From assembly GCA_031761405.1 (NCBI GenBank), contig JASEVX010000003.1, positions 66,992,150 to 67,056,149 on the forward strand: a DNA stretch of 64,000 bases, given 5' to 3'. The notes beneath the pieces are model-generated. The model made no database searches. It was not told the origin of the DNA and was given only the letters and a program-made list of their open reading frames with translations. The stretch comes from Serripes groenlandicus. Its lineage: Eukaryota > Mollusca > Bivalvia > Cardiida > Cardiidae. This document shows, piece after piece, positions 44,380 to 56,091 of the stretch. Numbering within the stretch: position 1 is the first letter of the stretch; each line of letters opens with the position of its first letter. The position numbers and the translations under genes were made by a program.

Positions 44380-44445
44380 TTTATTATAGACTATGGTAGC
44401 CAGGTGAGCAGTAAAGGTACATTTGGCCTTCTTGTTCAGAATATT
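44380..44445 (+). repeat. Possible end fragment of a pearl/Helentron-like element
   Basis: ccaggtgagcagtaaaggta and tttggccttcttgttc resemble the terminus at 35065-35100, without the hairpin. Confidence 0.35.
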
Positions 44446-44674
44446 TACATCCTGTCCGTTTGCACAGGTTATTTAAATGTATTGAACTGCATCTGCTTCC
44501 CTTTAAGTCATGCTTTAAAATCATGCGCGGCGTCTTTGATGCTTAGCATCAAAATTCGTCTTGTTGTCAATTTTAAACACGTGCTCAGTTTGTGAAGTGC
44601 TACCCTTTTTTTTATTCTGTTATGAGGTCTAAAGAATGTTTAAATAAGCAATATGTTTTACTTTTGTCTTATCA

Positions 44675-45080
44675 CTTCTAATTCACAGGTGACAAATTGT
44701 TTACTTAGTCATTGCTTTATTTGTTCTTTTTTCATGTTCTGTTAAATTGTGCTTTTCCTAATACGTTTAATATATCAAAGTTGGAACAAGTTCATGTTCG
44801 CATCCGCACCCCACCCACCTGTCTACATACACGACATTAATAAACGATACAAATAGATATAGTCATTACCAGATACATATTTCGTTTTCTGCATTTTAAC
44901 TTCTAATTCACAGGTGACAAATTATTTAATATATCAAAGCTGGAACAAGTTCATTTTCGCATCCGTAACCCACCCACCTATCTACATACACGACATTAGT
45001 AAACGATTAAAATAGATATACATGTACATTGTACATGTAGTCATTGCCAGATACATATTTAGGCGTTTTCTGCATTTTAA
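44675..45080. repeat. Tandem duplication of about 180-225 bp
   Basis: cttctaattcacaggtgaca, ggaacaagttcatgttcgca, ctacatacacgacattaata and ccagatacatattt...ttttctgcattttaa appear twice in order. The second copy lacks about 75 bp near its start and gains acatgtacattgtacatgta. Confidence 0.85.
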
Positions 45081-46030
45081 AATGAAAATGGAAGTATCAA
45101 GACATAATTATATTCGTTTGAAATTTGTATGACTGAAAAGAATACAAAATAGACTTTACGATTATAACTAATAAAATTTCCTTAGAAAATAGGAAATACG
45201 TTAAAAATGGACTTAAAAATGAAAAATTCGCGATTTTCCAATAATTTACATGGAATAAAGAAGGAATGCATGTTGTCTATTAAAATCAAAAATGGAAGTA
45301 CAGTGTATCAGGCAATACACTTATTTTTTTATATCTTTTCATTAAATGAAAGCAGACATTTTGAACTTATAGGAAAAAACTTATAAAATATTGTCATCAA
45401 AAAAATTAATGACTTTATAGTTTATATCCATTTTAAAGATCTGTCCCTATATAATTCTATATAGCCTAAATATCAGGTCACCGGCAGGTTAATGTAAATT
45501 GTATAGATTTCAAGGGGAGTAACTCTCTCGATTAAGCCAGTCACTTGACCAAAATAGTGCCGTTGTATCGTGAATTTGTTCAGACCGTGAAAATATTCAT
45601 ATTTACCGTAGTGCGCATGCGCAGAAACAGCGAATAATAAGAAATTCATGGCCGTGAAATAAATGAGACTTGTTACATTCCGAACAATATATGCGTTCGT
45701 AGCAAGTCGATCATAGAATTTTACAGGTGATTTTCATTTCTTATGTTTGCTTATACCCCTTCAGTCACTCCATATAATTAGCTGTCAGGATCGTAACTTT
45801 TACGGTTTTCGTTCGTTTTTTGTTTTGTTTACCCTCGATACGGGTCCCTTCAATTACCCTTTAATTGTGAATTGAACGATTTCATTTGTTGTTTTTGATC
45901 CAAAGTACTGAAAGTTGTGTCAGAGGGATATAATTTATACCTGTCGCTGATTGTGTCAATGACCAAGGAATATGGTTCTCGACGCCAAGAATTCTCGACC
46001 CCAGTTTTGGTCGACCCCATTAAAATGATC
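45081..46030. other. No gene recognised; NRF1-like palindrome
   Basis: TGCGCATGCGCA at about 45612-45623 is a perfect NRF1-type palindrome, often found in promoters, in an otherwise AT-rich stretch without an exon I can identify. Confidence 0.35.
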
Positions 46031-46034
46031 TTGA

Positions 46035-46215
46035 TCTGTTCTAATATGCTGCAGATGACTTTGAAAACATTTCGTAAAAAATATCGAAAACTATCGAAAC
46101 TCTCCATAAATGAAAAATAATAAAAAAAATATTCAATGAAGTCATAAACACTGGCGAAAGGAGACATTGATCATTCTTTTGCCACAATCATTTCAAAATT
46201 TGCTGAAGAAGTTTG
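46035..46215 (+). mobile_element. Diverged family 2 MITE
   Basis: atgctgcagatgactttgaa, a centre ggagacattgatcattcttt and ttgccacaatcatttcaaaa follow the family order; terminal repeats are lost. Confidence 0.45.
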
Positions 46216-46249
46216 GACCCTTTCTGTAGTAGATTCACTAGTAGGTAAT

Positions 46250-46513
46250 TTGTTTGTTTGTTTGGAGTTTAACGCCGCTTTCAACAGCTTTGGTCATATC
46301 ACGGCGGTCAGTGCACCTACCCATGTTTTCCTGGCTTTCCCACACCAGTATTTACACAACATTCTTTCGAAGCCACTGACTACTTTCTCACATAGATCAG
46401 AGGTGAGAGGCAATGGAAAACATCGCCCGAAAGAACGCGCCGCAACCGGGTATCGAACCCGCGACCTCCAGATCACGAGTCAGATACGCTACCAATTGAG
46501 CTACCCGGCCGGG
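46250..46513 (-). mobile_element. tRNA-headed SINE, type C, complete
   Basis: Plus-strand order is tail (gtttggagtttaacgccgct), body (ggcggtcagtgcacctaccc) and head. The minus-strand head is very tRNA-like: A box tagctcaattggtagcg and B box gggttcgatacccgg, with a plausible anticodon arm between. Same element truncated at 13914. Confidence 0.88.
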
Positions 46514-46639
46514 CACACTAGTAGGTAAATGTGTAAAGCTCCCATCCCACCTTCGCGTTCAATCGTCTGTGCCATCCTGATAATATCCAAACAGTTTCTA
46601 GCACTTCAAACACAATATATATAGAGATTAATGACAGGT

Positions 46640-46719
46640 CTGTATTCCGATGATATTAAAATTATGTCACGAGAATGGGTGTTATCGGGTGACATATTTC
46701 TAATATCATCGGAATACAG
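46640..46719. repeat. 80-bp palindrome (19-bp perfect arms)
   Basis: CTGTATTCCGATGATATTA (46640-46658) and TAATATCATCGGAATACAG (46701-46719) are exact inverted repeats, with a second inner pair atgtcac/gtgacat. Confidence 0.9.
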
Positions 46720-46867
46720 GTTATTGATCTGTTTATTTTTTTTTTGGAAATTATGAAAAGTCAATTAAGCGGTATAATTGGGAGGAGCCAGTACACCAGA
46801 ATCCTGTAAAAATACTCTCTCCCGTAAAAGCAGCGAGTCTATGTGGGCCCAGCCTATGTCACGACGG

Positions 46868-48195
<1,328 letters not shown>

Positions 48196-48232
48196 TAAAA
48201 ACGGCGTTAAACCCCAATCAATTAATCAATGT
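48196..48232 (+). mobile_element. SINE tail fragment at the edge of the microsatellite
   Basis: aaaaacggcgttaaacccca followed by atcaattaatcaatg, the common SINE 3' end, directly after (TCTG)n. Confidence 0.75.
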
Positions 48233-48930
48233 ACCACATCAGAAATGCTGCCACGTTATTTGTGTCATTAGATTGTGTAAGGATTGCAGATGAGGATGCA
48301 TTTATCAATTAAGAACATTCTCATTTCCTGCAATTCTTACACCTGAAGTATATAAACTCCCCCTGAAATCTTCTTCCGGGCACTTATTTTGTTCCAGAGA
48401 TGTTTTCAATCCTTTCTATCAGATGGTGGGCATTGGCTCTGATCTAAGTGTGGTTATTTAAAGAGATATTTTATTTTGAGTGTATAACCTTTCCGTTTTG
48501 TTCTTTTTTGTTTGTTTATCATAGTGTTCATCTTTGTATGATCTTCATATATTGAAGGAAATAAAGATTATATATATGAACATTACTTTGCGTTATATTC
48601 TTGTTTCAAAAATAATATAAATATATCCCTATATACATTTTTGTTTGCACTTGGCCATAATATATGGAACAAACTTAATTAGAGAGTTATAGTGTTTCAA
48701 AGAGCACGTGACGTGGTAGCAGCTGAAAATACCCTTGGCAATCATTAAAGATTGAAATAGAGCCCGGCATACAGATGTAATAGCTCGTCCCATTTTACTA
48801 AGTGTCTATACACCCAACAATATCTTTTCGGCAAGAAAAGATGTATAACCCTGTAGTGTACTTTTCTTCTTCTTAGAAACAAAAAATCTTATCTTATGAT
48901 TATCACTATCAAATATTAAAGTGTACGTTA
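48233..48930. other. No gene; possible LINE tail
   Basis: gaaggaaataaagattatat at about 48553 resembles a LINE 3' end; nothing coding is recognised. Confidence 0.35.
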
Positions 48931-48934
48931 ACGC

Positions 48935-49945
48935 AGCACTGGAAAAGGTGTCCTAGAACCAACTGTGAGAACTGACCTAGAATATGAACATAGGGAAAGG
49001 GACCAGGTGACTGACTGAAACAATAAATATAGATAAAGGGACCAAATGTCCCAGAACTGACTGATTGTGTACGTACGGAAATGGACCAGGTTTCCAACTG
49101 ACTGACTGAATATAGAGGAAGAGATCAAGTGTCCCAAAACCTAGTGTAACCTTGAGTAAACTGTAGGGACCAGGTTTCCCAGAACCGACTAAGAGTATAA
49201 GGGAAGGGACCAGGTGTCCCAGAACTGACTGTAAGTATGAACATAGGGGAAGGTGACGGTCCAAGTGTCCCAGAACCGACTGCGGCTATGAGTATATGGT
49301 AGGGGCCAGGTGTCCAAAAACCGTCTGTGAGTTATAAGGGATGGAACAAGGTTTCCAAGAACTGACAGCGACTGTGAGTTCGTATCCCAGAACCGACTGT
49401 GAGTATGAGAATATAGAAGGGACCAGGAGGTGTCCCAGAACCGATTTTGAACATGAGTATAGGTACGGACCAGGTGTCCAATTACTGACTGACTATGAGT
49501 ATAGAGAAAGGGCCCAGGTATCCTAGAAACTGCCTGTGATAGTGGGTATATAGAAGGGACCAGGTGTCCCAGAACTGACTGACTATGCGTATAGGGGAGG
49601 GACCAGGTGTCCCAGAACAGACTGTGACTATGATTATAGGGGAGGGATCAGATGTCTCAGAACCCACTGTGAATATGAACATAGGGGAAGGGACGAGGTG
49701 TTCAAGAACAGATTGTGAGTATGAGTATACGGGAAGGGCAATATGTCAGAACCGACTGACTGAGTATAAGGGAGATAAAAGGTGTCCCAGAACTGACTGT
49801 GACTATGAGTATAGCGGAGGGATCAGATGTCCCAGAACCCACTGTGAGTATGAACATAGGGGAAGGTACCATATATCCCAGAACATATTGTGAGTATGAG
49901 TATATGGGAAGGGCAATGTTTCCCAGAACTGACTGATTATGAACA
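48935..49945. repeat. Degenerate 45-bp minisatellite, about 22 units
   Basis: Consensus pieces gaccaggtgtcccagaac, tgactgtgagtatga and atatagggaaggg recur every 43-48 bp with much variation. The near-multiple of 3 yields repetitive frames on both strands (for example a 102-codon plus frame at 49585-49893), which I regard as accidental. Confidence 0.92.
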
Positions 49946-50829
49946 AACTGAGATGGACAAATGAATTTTTTTAGCAAATTTACTTGAGTGATATAACCCG
50001 AGACGATAACTTAAAACAACATAGGTACAGTATTGGATGAAAGAATACCTACTATTGATCAAAGTGCAACCTGCGATACCATCGACCAATACATTCTCAT
50101 CAAAGAACATCACAGTTAAAACAGAGTCTCCAATGTGAGTCTGAGATTGATCGATTCTTACGTATGAAGCTGCTTTGTGTAGAAATGATGACACGTGTGA
50201 GAGATGAAAATGATGGTGAATGCCCTCATGTGGATAACATTTCGGTCTCATACCTCTGTACTTTCTCCTAAATGACTGTTTATATATAATTCAATTACAA
50301 GAGAGAACTACAGGATTGAAATAGCTTGGATAGTCAATTTAAGGTCCAAACAGATGTTCACAGACATTTTATGAATTTCGGACGGACAGATGGACACCAC
50401 AAACTAACAGAAAGTGGCTAAAATCAGTCCAACAGTGTACCTAAGTCTGAGCCTTCCGGACACTCAAACCTACAGCCAGGGCTAGCCAATATATGACATA
50501 TAGATATAGAATATATCATAACTAACACTTATAAAACATTTCTTGAAACAACTTGTGTAGAAACTAATACTGTAGATGGATTGATTTGATTAAGTAAATA
50601 TATTCATAGAAGGCGTCTAGACCCCCTACCCCAACACTACTATGAACGCTTGTTGAATTTTATAAACATATGAATTCCATGTCTTTCGGATGTGTTTACT
50701 TATGTAAAATTATAAGATATATTGATTGATTGGGGTATGAAGAGATGGGCAGGAATGTCAATGTAGGTGTTAGACCATTAACCCCAATTGCATGTAAGCA
50801 GTACAAATGTAATGTTGAGTTATAGTGGG
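49946..50829. other. No gene assigned; one coding-like minus frame
   Basis: The minus-strand frame 50251-49937 includes VSSFLHKAASYVRIDQ and SVLTVMFFDENVLVDGIAG, which reads like protein, but splice sites and a family could not be established. Confidence 0.3.
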
Positions 50830-51056
50830 TAGGTAAAATCACCTGTCTTTTCGTTACAGTAATCATTAATTATTAATTAACTAATTAATTAGTTGATTGA
50901 CTAGTGGTACAGACAAGTCACAGGTGTATTCACCCCATACCCGCCGTAGGTAATATCACCTGTTTTTTTCGTTACTGTAATTATTTATTAATTAACTAAT
51001 TAATTACTTGATTTACTAGTGGTACTGGTAAGTCATAGCTGTATTCACTACATACC
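50830..51056. repeat. 114-bp tandem duplication
   Basis: Two copies of taggtaa-atcacctgt, ttcgttac(a/t)gtaat, taattaactaattaatta and ctagtggtac...gtattcac. Confidence 0.9.
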
Positions 51057-51060
51057 CGTC

Positions 51061-51351
51061 GAGCCCCGGTAACTCAATCGGTAGCGACGAAGGCTGTCAA
51101 TCCAGGAGTTGTGAGTTCGAACCCCATCTAGGCCAACATTCTTTCCGACGTTTGAAAAAAGTTATTGTGACAAGCGTCATTCGTCTTCCACTAATGGAAT
51201 ATCCGTCTAAGTGGAAAAGCAGCAAATTGATTGGAAAGAAAGATGATTAAGTACTGGTGTGAGAAAGCCAAGAAACATATGAGTAGGTGAACTGGCCGCC
51301 GTGGTATGACTGAAAAAATGTTGAAAACGACATCAAACCCCAATTCAATGA
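51061..51351 (+). mobile_element. tRNA-headed SINE, type A, forward
   Basis: Head ccccggtaactcaatcggta with B box gagttcgaaccccat; body aacattctttccgacgtttg; tail gaaaacgacatcaaacccca. Confidence 0.88.
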
Positions 51352-53034
51352 ATCACCCCATACCCGCTTATTTTAATGTAAAAATTAATTACATTTACAT
51401 TTATTTGACGTGTCTTAAGGTTTTTCTAAGGAGACTAATGTAATGCCTAAAATGCTCAGTTTTACATTATTTCAGTTCGCTCAAACAGAAGAACGCATGT
51501 ACATAATTAATGTTAATATCGCGAAGATGGAACGATGTCGAAAAATACAAATCTAAATCGCATTAAATCAACCCGTCTTAAGATTGTCACGCCTTAAAAT
51601 TTTCACGAGCGTACTGTGAGAAATGTAAGGTCTGACAAATTTCACGGTCTGCCTTTTCTCACGCTACACCGTATGACCCCAAAACGGCGACGTTACTACC
51701 GTGGCATAACCGCCCACATTGTACTCACAATATTCATAATCTCCCAGAAATGTTATTTGTTAACCGGTTATTCAAATATTTGTCCATGTTGTAGGGGGAG
51801 CAGGTCAATTTTGTATTCGGAACGCCTCAGTACAGTTAAATACATGTATATGAAATAAGTATTGGTTTAAACTCGAAAGTGTGATAGCCTACGTGTAATA
51901 CCATCTTAGCTCAGTCGGTTGAGCCTGTACGAACCCATCACAATTTTCTTTTGTTCTTTTAGCTTTGATCTATGTGTATGTGTGCCATACATTTTTTTAG
52001 GTTTTCATTATTTTATTTGTTTGTTTTATTTTTAGATTTCATTGTTTTTCTTCGTTTTTAATATTCATTAGAACTATATAACATAAATATCATCAGTGTA
52101 AATAATATATCATCATCATCATCATCATCACTATAATGCGACCTCGATTGCATGGCAGTGTAAGATATAATACGTCGTCCTACATTTGTATGCCACATTT
52201 ATACCTTCGCAGGTAAATATAAAATCACGAAAATTTAGGACACTGTGCGAATAACAATTACGTAGAAAATACATAAAAAGCATAAAATAAAAAGATGTAC
52301 ATGTAATCCATTACGACTCTAACTCATGACCTTAGCATTACGAGTTCAACGCTCTTGTTAAACCGTTAACTTTGCCTTCGAACTGGTAGTGTGTCAGGAT
52401 TTTACTTATAATCAAAACGAGCGCCTATTTTTATGCTCATCCCTATTTTGGATAATAGAACAATCCTTGACCTTTCGTCATTGCTCCACTGCTCGAATAG
52501 AATCTATACCTGAAACGTAATAATCTTCGCATGAATAAGTATCAACACGTCACGATTCACGAAAGTTGTATATGTTGCGTTACGGATATACATAGGACAT
52601 ATCGATATTGTTGAAAATATCATTCTCTCTATCTCGTAAAAATGCAAGTATTCTTTTGTTATATTTGTTAATGTATTTACTATATAAATTGCAATACCGT
52701 AGCTACTTTGAATCTTTAAAGAGAAGCAAATAAATACAACCTACCATTATTTATTAGGGGTTAGCTTACTTAAAAAATTGAAATTGATGATTAAAATGAA
52801 AACATGTGGTGTGTTTGGCGAAATTTTCCTTTTAATGGCAGATGTATGTAATTGATATCAGCCCACGGGAAATGCTACTCCTTACTGTCTGACGTCTATG
52901 TTATCCGAAAACCACTTCAAATGATGGCGGTTTCATTAACCACACTATAATTGTCGCAATAACATAAGTTTTGACGTCAAAAACGACGTTATTTTAAAGG
53001 TATGATTCCACTTTAAATCATTGATGGATTGATA
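51352..53034. other. No gene recognised; small repeats only
   Basis: (ATC)n at about 52110-52131. tcttagctcagtcggttgag at about 51904 and gttcaacgctcttgttaa at about 52346 look like scattered tRNA/SINE-head fragments. The 80-codon frame at 51616 is unrecognised. Confidence 0.45.
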
Positions 53035-53245
53035 GTTTGATATTTAAGGCGCTTTCACCACTTGTTTTCAGATATATCACGGCATTTCCCGGGTAAGTTA
53101 ATAGTACAACTGGTCCATTTATCCTGACACCAACTACTCGGTCGTAATGCTGCCCAAGAAGGGCAGCATCAATTACTACCATTTGTTTAAGGCATGGGTA
53201 AGACCCGGTCGGGGATCACACCCGCGACATCCCGCATCCGTTATT
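53035..53245 (-). mobile_element. SINE type B, diverged
   Basis: atatttaaggcgctttcacc, tatatcacggcatttcccgg, and gtaagacccggtcggggatc with cacccgcgacatcccgcatc near the head. Confidence 0.65.
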
Positions 53246-53765
53246 GAAAAAAAAATAAACAAGTAGGCTACATATCTTTAGATTAATAACACTCATTAGT
53301 GTTACGGAATCTAGCAGTAAAAATAAATGCACAAATGGACCAAGTATTAATACTTAAACATGAGTAGGTTCTTCTTAAACTTGAATGAAATAATACGTTT
53401 CATTAATATTGCTTATTACATGTGGAAGTTATAGACAGTCATGTTAATTTTCGATGACCAATTTGAAATAGGTCAATCACAAATAAATACTGTGTTTTGA
53501 TTTTGGATAAATTCCGCCTGTACAATTGCTGTATCATGGATAGAAAATAACTGTTTTGTTTATACTTTTATTGTTTTAATCAATGTGCTCCCTACAGCTA
53601 TAATTATATCCTGGCAGTGTCCTTATTTAATGCAAAGGGGTCGATTTAATGAACCGCTGTATGAGAATATACAACGTTGGTTGATTCGCGGATCTAAACT
53701 AGAATAGATGAAGTATTTATGCTGTCATCAAATGATTGTTTAACTTCTAGTAAAAGTCCAAACAC
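53246..53765. other. No gene recognised
   Basis: AT-rich spacer. Confidence 0.5.
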
Positions 53766-53767
53766 AT

Positions 53768-53992
53768 TCTTGTATGGAATCCGCTGTGGTCGAGTTGCTA
53801 GCTTTGGGGATTCGGAACCGGCCGTTCTGGGTTCGATCCGAAGTCGCTACGGACGTGGTGGAGTGCCCTTTTGGCAATGCACATGTTCTGGCCTAGTACT
53901 GGTTTGTTTACTCGCGGATCATGACTAAGTGAACTGTCGCCGAAATAAAGCTGAAATATCTTTTGTGAAAATGGCGTATTATTGATTTAGTA
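53768..53992 (+). mobile_element. tRNA-headed SINE, type D, diverged
   Basis: Head atccgctgtggtcgagttgc, B box gggttcgatccg, body gtgcccttttggcaatgcac, tail-proximal gtgaactgtcgcc. The terminal tail is eroded. Confidence 0.75.
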
Positions 53993-53999
53993 TGTAGTA

Positions 54000-54543
54000 A
54001 CTTCCCTTTTTCAACAATTACGCCATTTACTACGGGGTAAAACAATGTTTTGACAGTCATTAATGAACTCTATTAGTACAGGCCCACTCCCGTCACGTCT
54101 ACAGCAAACGACTTTGAAAAACAAAAACATTGTTGGAAATGAAATCAAGATGTAGTTATTTTCATTTTCATTTTAATTTCATTTTCATCCTAAAATTGTA
54201 TATCGTTGATTCAAATACGTACATGTTTTGGATACTTTTTTTCTGTAGTTAAAAAAATAACCAACACGAAACGTAAGAAATATAATTTACATAAAACATT
54301 TTCTTAATAAAATTCATAAAAGTCCTTTCGTAGGACAATATAATGTTGTTTTCGTAGGCTGTAGATTGAACTATAGTATATTTGTGTTTTTATCTTTTTA
54401 TTTGCTTTCTTCTATGCTTAAACAGCAAACGTCGCTTATGGTATCGAATACCCGTCAAATCTCGATAAATCAGAATAAGATACACTTGATCTACAGACTA
54501 TAATTCAGATAGTTACTGTAATTTCTTTCACATTCATTTCTTA
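54000..54543. other. No gene recognised
   Basis: AT-rich. ctacagcaaacgactttgaa near 54098 may be a family 2 MITE scrap. Confidence 0.4.
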
Positions 54544-54547
54544 TTAA

Positions 54548-54752
54548 CTCTTTCAGCGCCAAAGGCAATATTGAGGTTTTTGCAAACAATACTCATTCAG
54601 GCGAGTCAGCTCGTAACGAGCTGTCTCACCTGAAATCAGCATTGTTTGCATTTTAATTATCAAAATAGTCCAAACTTGTATTACAAGGGAAAAGGACACA
54701 CTAGATTTTGAACATGGAAGAGTCTACTTTAAACAATTCGGCGCTGAAAGAG
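54548..54752 (+). mobile_element. Foldback MITE family 1, 205 bp
   Basis: TTAA at 54544-54547 and 54753-54756. Ends CTCTTTCAGCGCCAAAG and TTCGGCGCTGAAAGAG. Core CAGCTCGTAACGAGCTG. Confidence 0.93.
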
Positions 54753-54819
54753 TTAACAGTTTCAATTCTTAATTTTAGATTTTTTTTATCTGTTTCCTTT
54801 ATCTAAACTGTCACAAACT

Positions 54820-55025
54820 GACGTAGACCCAAAACAAATGTCGACGCATCTACAGCAGATGCTGGTTGAACACGTTTAAAGAAATTTCATCTTTTGCCAA
54901 AAATGAAAACGTCCTCAGATATATTCAATAATCATACTTTCATTTACAGAACAATGCCATAGTTTTACTTAGACGTTTACAAAGTCTGTTGGATGCATAT
55001 GTATTGTATGTAATGTGGGAAAGGG
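54820..55025 (+). mobile_element. Diverged family 2 MITE
   Basis: ctacagcagatgctggttga at the left; gtttacaaagtctgttggat and atgtaatgtgggaaaggg at the right, followed by TTAA. Confidence 0.5.
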
Positions 55026-55783
55026 TTAAGATGATGCAAATACGCCCCTTTACTAGGGCTTATATCCTCAAACATTCGAAGTTCGTGAGTTTAAGCTTCA
55101 AAGACTTAACATGCAGAAGGCTCAGTGAATGATACGAAATTACATGTCTTACCTGAGAGATTTATTTACAAACAAAAAATCCTTTGAAAACTAATAATTC
55201 ATAAAAAAAAAAATTGTTATCCTAATTTCGTGACGTCATTATTTCGGAACTTTGCAGGTTCAAAATCGGCAACATATTTATTTTATTTTTCTAACAGGGG
55301 TAATGTATCGTAACATAAAAAGTAGAAAAACAGAAGCAGTTAAACATTTTTTAAAAATATTTTAAACAAATTAATTTGAAATAATTCTTGATTTAAATAT
55401 GTACTTTTTTTTCTTCATAACTCAACTTTGAATTTTCGTTATGTTCATTTTCCTTTTTTATTTGTTATTCCTCTGTGTCAACCTGAAAGGTCTGCATGGG
55501 TATTTGATACCCCATATGACACATGACCCTCGCCACCAATGTGCATACAAAAAAGGACCCTTCTCACGGTAAATGCTCATGTCCGATTTTTAAATTTAAA
55601 CTGTTCTTAAATGTTGGTATATAAAACATAAGGGTATTTTGGCTATTCCTCCAATGACAACAAATAAAAAAACTGTTTAAGATGCATTATATTGTTGCAA
55701 TATGTCAGCAAATAGTCTGGCAGTTGGGAAACAATTTCACAGTTCCAAATCGGCCGTGTCAAGCGATATCAGCGCAAGAATAA

Positions 55784-55791
55784 TGACGTCA
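55784..55791. promoter_or_regulatory. CRE palindrome upstream of the rhodanese gene
   Basis: TGACGTCA, 130 bp before the first candidate ATG (55921). Exact CREB/ATF consensus; the position is reasonable for a promoter but the same octamer also occurs near 8085 and 55230. Confidence 0.35.
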
Positions 55792-55920
55792 CGATCTTAG
55801 GATGCGCACGAAGTTGGAAGGTTCTACGATATAATCAGGGTTGACATTTAACTTAATAATTCCCTTTGTTGTCAGATTTTAAAGAAAGATCACTCAGAGA
55901 AGATTATATGACATAATCAA

Positions 55921-56091
55921 ATGGCTGGTAAATGCATAAAAGTAACTATATTTGGAATACAGAAGAAGTTTCCTTCTGTGAAAAACATCAATACAGCCAC
56001 ACTAAGTAACTAGATGAGAGAGACGCAAGAATCCCGGGGAGAGAAAACAGTGTCTGAACAAGAGACACAGGAAAATAAATTGATAATACTG
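55921..56091 (+). CDS. Rhodanese gene exon 1
   Basis: ATG at 55921 (caaATGG). Ends ...NKLIIL at a donor CTG|GTAATG, phase 0. Contains the TAG at 56011-56013 and an ATG immediately after it. The stretch after the stop is hydrophilic and Glu-rich. Confidence 0.7.

Noticed and set aside
49937..50251. Minus-strand frame with protein-like composition
   Set aside because: No family match from memory and no clear acceptor/donor pair, and part of it runs into the 45-bp minisatellite. Not called as an exon.
51061..51130. tRNA gene
   Set aside because: A and B boxes are present, but the sequence continues into the SINE body and tail and lacks a proper acceptor stem. Same reasoning for the heads at 46440-46513, 18703, 22590 and 19640.
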